Source: Paraburkholderia hayleyella
GTDB lineage: Bacteria; Pseudomonadota; Gammaproteobacteria; Burkholderiales; Burkholderiaceae
Assembly: GCF_009455685.1 (NCBI RefSeq)
Contig: NZ_QPES01000001.1
Coordinates: forward strand, 1,302,001 to 1,366,000
Direction of reading: 5' to 3'
Length of the DNA stretch: 64,000 nt
Numbering within the stretch: the stretch's first letter is position 1; every line of letters begins with the position of its first letter. The notes under the pieces are model-generated. The model saw only the letters and a list, made by a program, of their open reading frames with translations, was not told where the DNA came from and ran no database searches. The position numbers and the translations under genes are program-made. Shown in pieces: positions 25,320-34,456 of this stretch.

Positions 25320-25643
25320 TCAATACGTGGGAACGGCAGGGTCGACAAGCTGGGACCACGCATGAATGCCGCCTTCGAGATTGAAGACTTCAGCGTGACC
25401 ATTGGCCTCGAGAAAGCGCGCAACCTGGGCGCTGCGCGCACCGTGGTGGCAGATGCAGACGAGTGGCGCATCGTCATCGAGCTCGGCGTAGCGCGCGGGA
25501 ATATCGCGCATGGGAATCGTCTGGCTACCCGTGATTTTGGCGGTTTCGATTTCCCATGGCTCGCGGACGTCGAGCAGCACGGGGGCCGCGCGTGACGCAT
25601 CGGCAAGCCAGGCGGCCAGCGCGGGGGCGGACAGGTTTTGCAT
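25320..25643 (-). CDS. Single-domain rhodanese
   Basis: A 107-residue rhodanese. The active loop is CHHGARS at residues 65-71 with Cys65 as sulfur carrier; LLDVREPWE and FNLEGGIHAW are the flanking signatures. The ATG at 25643 gives the normal domain start; a long in-frame extension runs into the methyltransferase gene and is rejected. It is encoded 64 bases behind the isoaspartyl methyltransferase. It probably moves sulfane sulfur in the cytoplasm; the acceptor is unknown. Confidence 0.9.
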   Translation of the reverse strand: MQNLSAPALAAWLADASRAAPVLLDVREPWEIETAKITGSQTIPMRDIPARYAELDDDAPLVCICHHGARSAQVARFLEANGHAEVFNLEGGIHAWSQLVDPAVPTY

Positions 25644-25707
25644 CGGCAGGTCTGGTTGATTCAGGGGGCAGGGGTTCGGCGGAGATTGGGCAAACGCGAG
25701 GCCCGGC

Positions 25708-26367
25708 TCAGAACTTGAAGCGCGAAGGTTGTTCCGCGTTGACGAGCGGCGTGACCATCGTCTCGAAAAGATCCGTGGTGTGGAACTGCTGTTCGCCGAG
25801 ACGCGTGATGATTTGCGCTTCCAGCACCGGGGCGGTGCCCACGAACACGGCCAGGCGCCCACCGGGTTTGAGCTGTTCAAGCAGGCCGGACGGCAGCATC
25901 GGCACGCTGCCGGAGAAGCAGATCACGTCGTAGGGTGCCGCCTTGTCCTTGTCCCAGCCGCGGGCACCGTCGCCGCAAATGACGTCAGCGTTTTGCACGC
26001 CATTGGCCGCGAGCCGGGCGCGGGCGTAGGCGACCAGTTCCGCTTCAATTTCGATCGAAAGCACATGCTGTGCCCGATGCGCCAGCAGTGCCGCCATATA
26101 ACCCGAGCCCGTGCCGATTTCCAGCACGTTTTCGTGTTTTTTGACCGCGAGTGCTTGCAACACGCGCGCTTCAACCCGGGGGTGCAGCATGTTCTGGCCG
26201 CACGGCAAGGGGATTTCGAAATCGGCAAAAGCCAGATCGCGGTAAGCCTCAGGGACGAAATTTTCACGTTTGACGATGGACAGCAGGTTCAGCACGTCCA
26301 GGTCGAGCACATCCCATGGACGGATTTGCTGTTCGATCATGTTGAAACGCGCTTGCTCGATATTCAT
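25708..26367 (-). CDS. Protein-L-isoaspartate O-methyltransferase family protein
   Basis: A 219-residue SAM-dependent methyltransferase of the PCMT family. ATG 26367 (MNIEQARFNMIEQQIRPWDV) is the usual start in beta-proteobacteria. SAM motif I is VLEIGTGSGYMAALLA, followed by VLSIEIEAELV and DVICGDGARGW. It repairs isoaspartyl residues by methylation if it behaves like Pcm. This short beta-proteobacterial group (IEQQIRPW) is divergent, so the substrate is less certain than the fold. It is followed by rhodanese on the same strand. Confidence 0.87.
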   Translation of the reverse strand: MNIEQARFNMIEQQIRPWDVLDLDVLNLLSIVKRENFVPEAYRDLAFADFEIPLPCGQNMLHPRVEARVLQALAVKKHENVLEIGTGSGYMAALLAHRAQHVLSIEIEAELVAYARARLAANGVQNADVICGDGARGWDKDKAAPYDVICFSGSVPMLPSGLLEQLKPGGRLAVFVGTAPVLEAQIITRLGEQQFHTTDLFETMVTPLVNAEQPSRFKF

Positions 26368-26482
26368 GATGGGTTCGACGGTGTAAAGGCTGCCCGTGAG
26401 GGACGGCGAAGGTCTGGGAGGAAAAACTGGAGCGATTGTATCAAACGCCCAGCGCGCATGATTCATGCCTGTTATGGCGCTT

Positions 26483-26740
26483 TCAGCTTTTGCTGTTTTT
26501 GATCTGCGCTTCGAAGGCGAGATCGAGCTTGCTGGCGCGGCGCGGCTGTTGCGGGCCGAAGGCATCGACAAACTTGACGAATTCGTCAAGGGCGAGCGCT
26601 GCAGAAAGAGGTTTCCCTGCCGGCGCGGCTTTGTCGGTGAGATAAAACATCCCGCCTGGCAGGCTGACCGCAGCGTAATAAGGATGCCCGCTACGGGTTT
26701 TGAGCCGTTCGACGGCGTGAATGGCGCGTGTAGTCCGCAT
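26483..26740 (-). CDS. Small conserved-looking protein, unknown
   Basis: 85 residues, MRTTRAIHAVERLKTRSGHPYYAAVSLPG, with a C-terminal half rich in Ala and Lys (ALALDEFVKFVDAFGP). It has no signal peptide or membrane segment. Codon use matches its neighbours, and it sits co-directionally between cysB and the methyltransferase, so it is probably real. I do not recognise the family. Confidence 0.6.
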   Translation of the reverse strand: MRTTRAIHAVERLKTRSGHPYYAAVSLPGGMFYLTDKAAPAGKPLSAALALDEFVKFVDAFGPQQPRRASKLDLAFEAQIKNSKS

Positions 26741-26804
26741 GGTTAGGAGCGAGGGTTCAAGTCGGGAGGGAGGAGAGGGCGTTCATGGCCAGGCGCGAAG
26801 CCCG

Positions 26805-27746
26805 TCATAGCTCGTAGGTTTCTTGTCCGCCCTTGAGCGCGTGCTCGATCAGCTTGCGGTTCAGGCTCGGCGAGAGCAGCTCGACCAGCGTATACACATA
26901 GCTGCGCAGGTAGGCACCCTGCTTGAGCGCGACCCGCGTGACATTGCTGCCGAACAGGTGGCCGACGGGCATCGCGCGTAACTGGCGATCGCGTTCGGCG
27001 CTGAACGCAAGATCAGCCATAATGCCGACCCCGAGCCCGAGTTCGACATAGGTTTTGATCACGTCAGCGTCGATTGCTTCAAGCACGATATCCGGCGTGA
27101 GCCCGCGCAGGCGGAAGGCTTCGTCGATCTTGCTGCGTCCGGCGAAGGCATTGCCGTAGGTAATCAGGGGATATTGCGCCAGATCATCGAGCGACAACTG
27201 CTTGCGCTCCAGCAACGGGTGCTCTGGCTGCACCACCGCGATATGGCGCCACTGGAAACAGGGCAACGACACCAGATCCTTGTAATCCGCCAGGGATTCG
27301 GTGGCGATGGCCAGATCAGCCTGGTCATGAAGCACCATTTCCGCGACCTGGGTCGGGTTGCCTTGCAGGATCGACAGATGCACTTTCGGAAAACGTTTTT
27401 TGAATTCGGCGATGGCGGCAGGTAACGCATAGCGCGCCTGGGTGTGCGTCGCCGCGATGACCAGGTTGCCCTGGTCTTGCGCGGCGAAGTCTTTGCCCAC
27501 GCGCTTGAGGCTCTCGACTTCCTGCAGGATTTTTTCGACCGAAGCCAGAATGATCCGGCCCGGCTCGGTCAGCGAGCGCACCCGTTTGCCATGGCGCGTG
27601 AAAATTTCGACGCCAAGCTCATCTTCCAGTTCGATGATCGCCTTCGATACGCCGGGCTGGCTGGTAAACAAGGCCTTGGCGGCTTCGGTGAGGTTGAAGT
27701 TTTGCCGGACGGCCTCGCGCACAAAGCGAAACTGGTGCAGATTCAT
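26805..27746 (-). CDS. cysB: CysB-type LysR transcription regulator of sulfate assimilation
   Basis: A 313-residue LysR-family activator. N-terminal helix-turn-helix: FRFVREAVRQNFNLTEAAKALFTSQPGVSKAI. The effector domain contains ATHTQARYALPAAI, the CysB/Cbl signature that binds O- or N-acetylserine and sulfate, and VELGLGVGIMADLAF. It is divergent from cysI and so should control the sulfate operon from the shared 253-base region (27747-27999). Distinguishing CysB from the paralogue SsuR by eye is not certain; genomic position favours CysB. Confidence 0.9.
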   Translation of the reverse strand: MNLHQFRFVREAVRQNFNLTEAAKALFTSQPGVSKAIIELEDELGVEIFTRHGKRVRSLTEPGRIILASVEKILQEVESLKRVGKDFAAQDQGNLVIAATHTQARYALPAAIAEFKKRFPKVHLSILQGNPTQVAEMVLHDQADLAIATESLADYKDLVSLPCFQWRHIAVVQPEHPLLERKQLSLDDLAQYPLITYGNAFAGRSKIDEAFRLRGLTPDIVLEAIDADVIKTYVELGLGVGIMADLAFSAERDRQLRAMPVGHLFGSNVTRVALKQGAYLRSYVYTLVELLSPSLNRKLIEHALKGGQETYEL

Positions 27747-27999
27747 TTATAACCCTGTTGCATATAAAAAGAATTTTTTAGTCGTTTGAAATATAAAGCG
27801 AGTTTATTACGATTTATCCACGTTTTCCAATATGCATAGCTGCATCTGTCATTAGCGAGCGCGGTTGAAGAAGGGGTCAGAAGGTTTTGCTTACTTCATC
27901 GCGCCGCTGTTACGCCCTATGTTGTGTTCCTTGTATTGCGGCGCCCCTGTGTCGGGCCCTTGTGTTGTGCCTTGTTCTGCCACTTTTAGGGTCCCCAAA
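27747..27999. promoter_or_regulatory. Divergent cysB-cysI control region
   Basis: AT-rich in its first 110 bases (TATAAAAAG, ATATAAAGCG, TTTATTACG) next to cysB, unlike the GC-rich flanks. It is the expected CysB binding site. No gene is supported here; an in-frame upward extension of cysI to 27865 has no ribosome site. Confidence 0.55.
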
Positions 28000-29688
28000 A
28001 TGTACCAATACGACCAGTACGATCAGACCATCGTTGATGAACGCGTGGCGCAATACCGGGATCAGGTCCGGCGGCGGCTGTCGGGCGAGCTGGACGAAGA
28101 AGAATTTCGTCCGCTGCGCCTGCAAAACGGCCTGTACATGCAGCGGCACGCCTACATGCATCGCATCGCTATCCCCTATGGCAACCTGCGCTCGGACCAG
28201 TTACGCATGCTGGCGCAGATCGCCCGCGATTACGATCGCGGCTATGGCCACTTTTCCACTCGCTCGAACATCCAGTACAACTGGATCCGTCTCGAAGACA
28301 CCCCTGATATCCTGGCTAAGCTCGCTTCGGTGCAAATGCACGGCATCCAGACTTCAGGCAACTGCATTCGCAACATCACCGCTGACCAGTTCGCCGGCGT
28401 TGCCCCCGATGAGATCGTCGATCCGCGGCCATGGGCTGAAATCTTGCGCCAGTGGTCGACGTTTCACCCCGAGTTCGCCTGGCTGCCACGCAAGTTCAAG
28501 GTGGCCGTATCGGGCTCGCGCGAGGACCGCGCCGCCGTGCAGGTACACGACCTGGGCGTGTACCTGAAGAAAAACGCGCAGGGCGAGATCGTGGCCAGCA
28601 TTCTGGCCGGAGGGGGCCTCGGACGCACGCCGATCGTGGGCGCGATCATCCGTGAAGATTTACCCTGGCAGCATCTGCTGAGCTATTGCGAAGCCGTGTT
28701 GCGGGTCTATAACCGCTACGGCCGGCGCGACAACATTTACAAGGCACGGATCAAGATTCTGGTGAAGGCGCTTTCGCCTGAAAAATTCGCCCAGCAAGTC
28801 GAAGCGGAATGGCAGCACCTGAAAGACGGCCCCGCCACGCTTACGCAAGCCGAGGTGAGCCGCGTCGCGCGTTATTTCGAGCCGCCGCAGTACGCGAAGC
28901 TGCCGGATACCGATGCCTCCTTCGAAAGTCATTTGCTCGAAAACCGCGCGTTTGCCCGCTGGGTGGAGCGCAATGTCCGGCCGCACCGGGTGCCGGGTTA
29001 TGCCTCGGTGACGCTGTCGCTGAAGTCCCCGACCATCGCGCCGGGAGATGCCACCGATAGCCAGATGGACGCCGTCGCGGATTGGGCCGATGCGTATTCG
29101 CTCGGTGAGATTCGCGTGTCGCACGAGCAAAACCTGATTCTCGCCAACGTGCAAAAACGCGATCTGTTCGCCTTGTGGGAAAAAGCCCGGGCCGTGGGTT
29201 TCGCCGCCCCGAACATCGGCTTGCTGACAGACATCATCGCTTGCCCTGGCGGCGATTTTTGCTCACTGGCCAACGCCAAATCGATCCCGATTGCGCTCGC
29301 GCTCCAGCAGCGTTTCAGCGATCTCGATTACGTTCATGACCTGGGTGACCTGTCGCTGAACATCTCCGGCTGCATCAACGCCTGCGGCCATCATCACGTC
29401 GGCAACATTGGCGTGTTAGGGGTCGATAAGGATGGCTCGGAGTGGTATCAGGTGACGCTCGGCGGCGAGCAGGGCAGTGGCGCGGAGGGCGCGCAACTGG
29501 GCCGGGTGATGGGTCCGTCGTTCTCCGCTGACGAAATGCCCGACGTGGTTTCCAGGGTGATTGATACGTTTGTCGCCCATCGTCAGGATGGCGAACGCTT
29601 TATCGACACCTATAACCGCATCGGCATGGCGCCCTTCAAGGAGCGCGTGTACGCCATGCGCCAGCCCGTACATGCCGCACATGCCTGA
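28000..29688 (+). CDS. cysI: Sulfite reductase hemoprotein (nitrite/sulfite reductase family)
   Basis: A 562-residue siroheme/Fe-S enzyme reducing sulfite to sulfide by six electrons. ATG 28000 (MYQYDQYDQTIVDERV) is the normal start. The first ferredoxin-like half has GLYMQRHAYMHRIAIP and HFSTRSNIQYNWI, with RNIT for siroheme contacts. The [4Fe-4S] cysteines are Cys415 and Cys421 (CPGGDFC), and Cys458 and Cys462 (SGCINACG). It heads the operon with DUF934, cysH, cysD, cysN and cobA. No flavoprotein CysJ is present, so a ferredoxin-type donor is likely. Confidence 0.94.
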   Translation: MYQYDQYDQTIVDERVAQYRDQVRRRLSGELDEEEFRPLRLQNGLYMQRHAYMHRIAIPYGNLRSDQLRMLAQIARDYDRGYGHFSTRSNIQYNWIRLEDTPDILAKLASVQMHGIQTSGNCIRNITADQFAGVAPDEIVDPRPWAEILRQWSTFHPEFAWLPRKFKVAVSGSREDRAAVQVHDLGVYLKKNAQGEIVASILAGGGLGRTPIVGAIIREDLPWQHLLSYCEAVLRVYNRYGRRDNIYKARIKILVKALSPEKFAQQVEAEWQHLKDGPATLTQAEVSRVARYFEPPQYAKLPDTDASFESHLLENRAFARWVERNVRPHRVPGYASVTLSLKSPTIAPGDATDSQMDAVADWADAYSLGEIRVSHEQNLILANVQKRDLFALWEKARAVGFAAPNIGLLTDIIACPGGDFCSLANAKSIPIALALQQRFSDLDYVHDLGDLSLNISGCINACGHHHVGNIGVLGVDKDGSEWYQVTLGGEQGSGAEGAQLGRVMGPSFSADEMPDVVSRVIDTFVAHRQDGERFIDTYNRIGMAPFKERVYAMRQPVHAAHA

Positions 29689-29765
29689 TATAGGCCCACA
29701 GGCCCACAGGCCCGGGCAGGCCGGATTTCCCGCTTGGGACCAGGATGAAACAAGGAACCCGCCAA

Positions 29766-30290
29766 ATGGCTTTGATCATTAAAAACCGCATGATCGTGGA
29801 CGATGGCTGGAGCGTCGTGCGCCCAGCCGAAGACGGCACCCTGCCTGCTGTTGCCGCGTTGCCTGGCGGGCCGCTTCTGCTGCCGCTGGCGTTATGGCAG
29901 GCCGAGCGCGAAGCATTGAGCGCCCGGCCTGCCGCGGAACTCGGCGTGTGGCTCAGCCCCGATAGCGAACCCGCTGAGATCGTGGCCGATTTCGCCCACA
30001 TCGCGCTCATCGCCGTTGATTTTCCGGTGTTCCGCGATGGCCGCGGCTATAGCATTGCGCGTTTGTTGCGCGAGCGTTATGGCTATCAGGGCGAGCTGCG
30101 CGCGATCGGCGATGTGTTGCGCGATCAATTGGGCTATCTCGCGCGTTGCGGCTTCGATGCCTTTGCCGTGCGCGCCGACAAGGATTTACATGATGCGCTG
30201 AAAGCCTTCGACGAATTCACCGTGCAGTACCAGGGTGCGGTCGATCAACCTGAGCCGCTTTTTCGCCGCCGTGCGGCCCTTGCATCATGA
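29766..30290 (+). CDS. DUF934 protein of the sulfite-reduction operon
   Basis: A 174-residue protein starting at ATG 29766 (MALIIKNRMIVDDGW), preceded by AAGGA with nine-base spacing; an ATG seven codons earlier lacks a ribosome site. It contains DFPVFRDGRGYSIARLLRERYGYQGELRAIGDVLRDQ, the diagnostic DUF934 block. Members nearly always lie between cysI and cysH and have been proposed to assist sulfite reduction, perhaps as an electron-transfer partner, but no catalytic role is established. It overlaps cysH by ATGA. Confidence 0.9.
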   Translation: MALIIKNRMIVDDGWSVVRPAEDGTLPAVAALPGGPLLLPLALWQAEREALSARPAAELGVWLSPDSEPAEIVADFAHIALIAVDFPVFRDGRGYSIARLLRERYGYQGELRAIGDVLRDQLGYLARCGFDAFAVRADKDLHDALKAFDEFTVQYQGAVDQPEPLFRRRAALAS

Positions 30291-31027
30291 GCGCCGCGAC
30301 CCTCGACACGACGTTGCCCGCCGGGCTCGAAGCGAAGGTCGAGCGGCTGGATGCGCTGCTCGATTCGATTGCCGCACGCCATGCCCGCGTGAAGCTCGCT
30401 AGCAGCCTCGCCGCCGAAGACATGCTGCTGACGCATGCGATCCTCTCGCGCGGCGTGCGCATCGGCATTTTTTCGCTCAATACCGGGCGTCTGCATGCCG
30501 AGACGCTCGGCATGTTCGATCGGGTACGCGAGCGCTATGGCTATGAGATTGAGCAGTGGCATCCGCAAGCCGCTGCCGTGGATGAATACGTGCGGCTTCA
30601 TGGACTGAATGCGTTTTACGAAAGCGTCGACTTGCGGCGCCAGTGCTGCGAAATCCGCAAGGTCGAACCCCTGAACCGGGCGCTCGCCGGCGTCAGTGCC
30701 TGGGTGACCGGGCAGCGCCGCGAGCAGTCGGTGACGCGCACCGAGCTGCATGAAGAGGAGCACGACGCCGCACGCGATATCGTCAAGTTCAATCCGCTGG
30801 CCGATTGGAACGAGGCGCAAGTGTGGGCCTATCTGAAGGCCTTCGCGGTGCCGGTGAATCCGCTGCACGCGCGCGGCTATCCCAGCATTGGCTGCGAACC
30901 CTGCACCCGGGCGATTCGCCCCGGCGAAGACAGCCGCGCGGGACGCTGGTGGTGGGAAAACCGCGATACGAAGGAATGTGGTTTGCATGTCGCCAGTGCG
31001 CTGCCGGCACAAGGCACGGCTCATTGA
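30287..31027 (+). CDS. cysH: Assimilatory APS/PAPS reductase, Fe-S type
   Basis: A 246-residue thioredoxin-dependent reductase producing sulfite. It has the [4Fe-4S] cysteine set Cys120-Cys121 (RQCCEIRK) and Cys203/Cys206 (GCEPCTRA), plus catalytic Cys231 (ECGLH). By family knowledge, the CC...CxxC set marks enzymes that use APS directly rather than PAPS. LNTGRLHAET and SAWVTGQRREQS are the substrate-binding segments. Translation is coupled to DUF934. Confidence 0.94.
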   Translation: MSAATLDTTLPAGLEAKVERLDALLDSIAARHARVKLASSLAAEDMLLTHAILSRGVRIGIFSLNTGRLHAETLGMFDRVRERYGYEIEQWHPQAAAVDEYVRLHGLNAFYESVDLRRQCCEIRKVEPLNRALAGVSAWVTGQRREQSVTRTELHEEEHDAARDIVKFNPLADWNEAQVWAYLKAFAVPVNPLHARGYPSIGCEPCTRAIRPGEDSRAGRWWWENRDTKECGLHVASALPAQGTAH

Positions 31028-31191
31028 TCACGAATTCTTCCGCCGGGTGCCACTCATGACGTTTGAGGACGTGCTTGAGAACGTGCTTGAGAACGTTTGT
31101 AACACCTCATTTCCAGGATTCCAGGACATCCGTTTTACGTCGCCATGCCACCGCCGCTAGCGACCCTACCGAACTTTGAAAGGCCCCGACC

Positions 31192-32184
31192 ATGACTGCC
31201 GTGCCCGATTCCCTGACTGCCATGATTCCTGATCTCGCTCGCACTGCCCCCGCGCCGCACGCCAGCGCCTCCAGCCGCATGGACCACCTCGACTGGCTCG
31301 AAGCGGAGTCGATTCACATCCTGCGCGAACTCGTTGCCGAATGCAGCCGCCCGGCGTTGCTGTTTTCAGGCGGTAAAGATTCCGTGGTGGTGCTGCATCT
31401 CGCGCTCAAGGCATTTGGCCTGGGCGCACAACGCAAAACCACGCTGCCGTTTCCGCTGGTGCATATCGACACCGGTCACAACTACAGCGAAGTGATTGAT
31501 TTCCGTGACCGGCGTGCCGCGCAAATCGGCGCGCAACTTGTCGTGGGCCATGTCGAGGAGTCGATCCGGCGCGGCACCGTGCGCTTGCGCCGCGCCACTG
31601 ATTCGCGTAACGCCGCGCAGGCCGTCACGCTGCTCGAAACCATCGCTGAACACGGCTATACCGCACTGATTGGCGGCGCACGCCGCGACGAAGAAAAAGC
31701 GCGGGCTAAAGAGCGCATCTTCTCGTTCCGCGATGAGTTTGGCCAGTGGGACCCCAAGGCCCAGCGTCCAGAACTCTGGAGCCTGTACAACGCCCGCTTG
31801 CATCAGGGTGAACACCTGCGCGTGTTTCCCATTTCCAACTGGACTGAGCTCGATATCTGGCAATACATCGCCCGTGAGCAGCTTGAGTTGCCCTCTATCT
31901 ACTACGCGCATCAGCGCGAAATCGTGCGTCGCAATGGCCTGCTCGTGCCGGTCACGCCGCTTACACCGTTGCGCGATGGCGAAACCAGCGAAACCGCGTT
32001 AGTGCGGTTTCGCACCGTCGGCGACATTAGCTGCACTTGCCCCGTCGCCAGCGATGCCGACGACGTCGAGAAGATCATCGCCGAAACCGCCGTGACCGAA
32101 ATCACCGAGCGCGGCGCGACCCGGATGGACGATCAGACCTCCGAAGCCGCGATGGAACAGCGCAAGAAACAAGGTTATTTCTAG
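31192..32184 (+). CDS. cysD: Sulfate adenylyltransferase subunit 2
   Basis: A 330-residue ATP-pyrophosphatase-fold subunit that makes APS from ATP and sulfate, driven by GTP hydrolysis in CysN. PP-loop LLFSGGKDSVVVLHLA, then LVHIDTGHNYSEVIDFRD and GGARRDEEKARAKERIFSFRD are canonical, as is the LDIWQYI segment. ATG 31192 has AAGG upstream. An N-terminal stretch of about 25 residues precedes the conserved HLDWLEAESIHILRE. It is 25 bases from cysN. Confidence 0.95.
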   Translation: MTAVPDSLTAMIPDLARTAPAPHASASSRMDHLDWLEAESIHILRELVAECSRPALLFSGGKDSVVVLHLALKAFGLGAQRKTTLPFPLVHIDTGHNYSEVIDFRDRRAAQIGAQLVVGHVEESIRRGTVRLRRATDSRNAAQAVTLLETIAEHGYTALIGGARRDEEKARAKERIFSFRDEFGQWDPKAQRPELWSLYNARLHQGEHLRVFPISNWTELDIWQYIAREQLELPSIYYAHQREIVRRNGLLVPVTPLTPLRDGETSETALVRFRTVGDISCTCPVASDADDVEKIIAETAVTEITERGATRMDDQTSEAAMEQRKKQGYF

Positions 32185-32209
32185 ACCGTCATCCGAGGAA
32201 TTATTCATC

Positions 32210-33541
32210 ATGAACATCGATCAACCTGAAGACCTCGGCGTGCTGCGCTTTATTACGGCGGGCAGCGTCGATGACGGTAAAAGCACGCTGATCGGCCGCC
32301 TGCTGTATGACAGCAAGGCCGTGTTGTCGGATCAGTTATCGGCGCTGTCACGGGCCAAAAACAAACGCACCGTTGGCGATGAAATTGATCTTTCGTTGCT
32401 GACCGATGGTCTTGAAGCGGAGCGCGAGCAAGGCATTACGATCGACGTCGCCTATCGCTACTTCGCTACCGCGCGGCGCAAGTTCATCATTGCCGACACC
32501 CCCGGCCACGAGCAGTACACCCGCAACATGGTGACGGGCGCCTCGACCGCGCACGCTGCAATCATTCTGATTGACGCCACGCGTATCACTCACGAGCACG
32601 ATGCCCACGATGCAGGGGGCACCGCGCGATTACTGCCGCAAACCCGGCGTCATAGCGCGATCGTCAAGCTGCTCGGCTTGCAGCATGTGATCGTCGCGGT
32701 CAACAAGATGGATCTGGTCGATTACAGCGAAGCGCGCTTCAATGAAATCCGTGAAGCGTATGTCGCGCTGGCCAGTCAGCTCGGGCTGACTGGGGTGCGT
32801 TTCGTGCCCGTCTCGGCCCTGAAGGGCGACAACATCGTCAGGGCCAGCGAACGCATGCCGTGGTATGCGGGCGAGCCTTTGCTCGATGTGCTGGAAGCGC
32901 TGCCTGTTGAGTTGCCAACCGGTCAGGCGCTGCGCTTTCCGGTGCAATGGGTCGCGCGTCAGGACGGCAGCCAGGCCGATGATTTTCGTGGCTACATGGG
33001 CCGCATCGAAGCGGGCGAAGTGAAGCGGGGCGATGCGGTTGTCGTGCTGCCCGCAAACCGTGCCGCGACCATCGCCGAGATCATCGCCCCCGTGCCAGGC
33101 GGCACCGCCCAGGTGGAGCGCGCGTTTGCCGGGCAGACCGTGACCTTGCGGCTGGCCGAAGACATCGATGTCTCGCGCGGCGACACGTTTGTGCTGTCCA
33201 CCGACGCTCCCACGCCCGCGAAGAAACTCGAAGCCGATCTGTGCTGGTTCGACGAAACGCCGCTTTCGACGCAACGCAAATATCTGCTGAAGCAAACCAC
33301 CCACACGGTGTTCGCGCGGATTGGCGCGATTCGCCAGGTGCTCGATGTGCAGACGTTGCTGCAAGCGACCGACCGCCATGAACTCACGATGAACGACATT
33401 GGCCGCGTTGCGCTGACCGTGCAAAAGCCGCTGGTGTGCGACGCCTACGATTCGCATCCGGCTACTGGCGCCTTCGTCCTGATCGACGAAGCCACGCATC
33501 ATACGGTTGCCGCGGGCATGATCCGGGCGTATGCCGCTTGA
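32210..33541 (+). CDS. cysN: Sulfate adenylyltransferase subunit 1 (GTPase)
   Basis: A 443-residue EF-Tu-like GTPase partner of CysD. G1 is AGSVDDGKSTLIGRL, G3 DTPGHEQYTRNM, G4 NKMDLVD. Beta-barrel domains follow (QWVARQDGSQADDFRGYMGRIEAGEV). It is a stand-alone CysN without a C-terminal APS kinase domain, which agrees with the separate cysC at 5.4 kb. ATG 32210 is preceded by GAGGAA. It is followed after 56 bases by cobA. Confidence 0.95.
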   Translation: MNIDQPEDLGVLRFITAGSVDDGKSTLIGRLLYDSKAVLSDQLSALSRAKNKRTVGDEIDLSLLTDGLEAEREQGITIDVAYRYFATARRKFIIADTPGHEQYTRNMVTGASTAHAAIILIDATRITHEHDAHDAGGTARLLPQTRRHSAIVKLLGLQHVIVAVNKMDLVDYSEARFNEIREAYVALASQLGLTGVRFVPVSALKGDNIVRASERMPWYAGEPLLDVLEALPVELPTGQALRFPVQWVARQDGSQADDFRGYMGRIEAGEVKRGDAVVVLPANRAATIAEIIAPVPGGTAQVERAFAGQTVTLRLAEDIDVSRGDTFVLSTDAPTPAKKLEADLCWFDETPLSTQRKYLLKQTTHTVFARIGAIRQVLDVQTLLQATDRHELTMNDIGRVALTVQKPLVCDAYDSHPATGAFVLIDEATHHTVAAGMIRAYAA

Positions 33542-33597
33542 GCGGCATGAGCGGCAGAACGCGCACTGAAGAGACTCAACAAAGCGGATCGACGGTT

Positions 33598-34371
33598 ATG
33601 GGCAAGGTGTATCTAGTGGGCGCAGGGCCTGGCGCGGCGGACCTCATTACGGTGCGCGGCGCGCGTTTGCTGGCGGCGGCGGACCTTGTGCTGCACGACG
33701 CGCTGGTCGAGCCCGCCATGCTTGAACATGCGCCAGGGGCACGCAAGATCGCCGTGGGGAAACGTTGCGGTCAGCGCTCCACGGCGCAGCAGTTCATCAA
33801 CCGGCAGATCATCGACGCCGCACAACGGCATGCGATTGTCGTGCGCTTGAAGGGCGGCGATCCGATGCTGTTTGGCCGCGCTGACGAAGAAATGCGTGCG
33901 CTCGAAGCCGCGGGCATCGAGTACGAAGTCGTGCCGGGGATTACGGCCGCGCTGGCGGGGGCTGCCTCGCTCAAGCGCTCCCTGACGTTGCGTGGCGTGT
34001 CGCGCAGTGTGGCGCTGGCCACGCATAGCCGCGCTGCCGATACCGTAGCGATCCGCGAGCAAGTGAATGCGGATTCGCTGGTGTTCTATATGGGCCGCGA
34101 CAGTGCGCCCGAGATCGCGCAGCAACTGATTGCGGCCGGGCGGCCGGGTACGACGCCGGTGGCGCTGGTTGAAGCGTGCAGCACGCCGCGCGAGCGGGTG
34201 CTGACGTTGACGCTGGCTGCGCTTGCGGCGGGCGCGGCGCTCACGTGGCTGGATGCGGCCCAGCCGAGCCTGCTGATGATCGGTGAGGCGTTTGCGGCGC
34301 GGGGCGCGGTGGCTTCGGCTGCCGTTGCGGTTGAGCCCGCTGTCCAGCCTGGGATGTCGCGCGCGGCTTGA
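33598..34371 (+). CDS. cobA: Uroporphyrinogen-III C-methyltransferase (siroheme branch)
   Basis: A 257-residue SUMT making precorrin-2 with two SAM. ATG 33598 opens MGKVYLVGAGPGAADLITVRGARLL, the standard N-terminus. RLKGGDPMLFGRADEEM, EVVPGITAALAGAA and FYMGRDSA are SAM and tetrapyrrole motifs. It lacks the CysG N-terminal dehydrogenase/chelatase, so oxidation must be done by another protein, and cbiX next door can do chelation. At the end of the cys operon it serves siroheme for CysI. The precorrin-2 made could also feed B12 in principle. Confidence 0.93.
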   Translation: MGKVYLVGAGPGAADLITVRGARLLAAADLVLHDALVEPAMLEHAPGARKIAVGKRCGQRSTAQQFINRQIIDAAQRHAIVVRLKGGDPMLFGRADEEMRALEAAGIEYEVVPGITAALAGAASLKRSLTLRGVSRSVALATHSRAADTVAIREQVNADSLVFYMGRDSAPEIAQQLIAAGRPGTTPVALVEACSTPRERVLTLTLAALAAGAALTWLDAAQPSLLMIGEAFAARGAVASAAVAVEPAVQPGMSRAA

Positions 34372-34456
34372 CGTTGGGCGCGAACGGAAGACTTTCAGGA
34401 AATTTGCCGAAGCAGTCAGATTTTTACTGGAAGTCTTTCCGTGCCACAGCCGAATC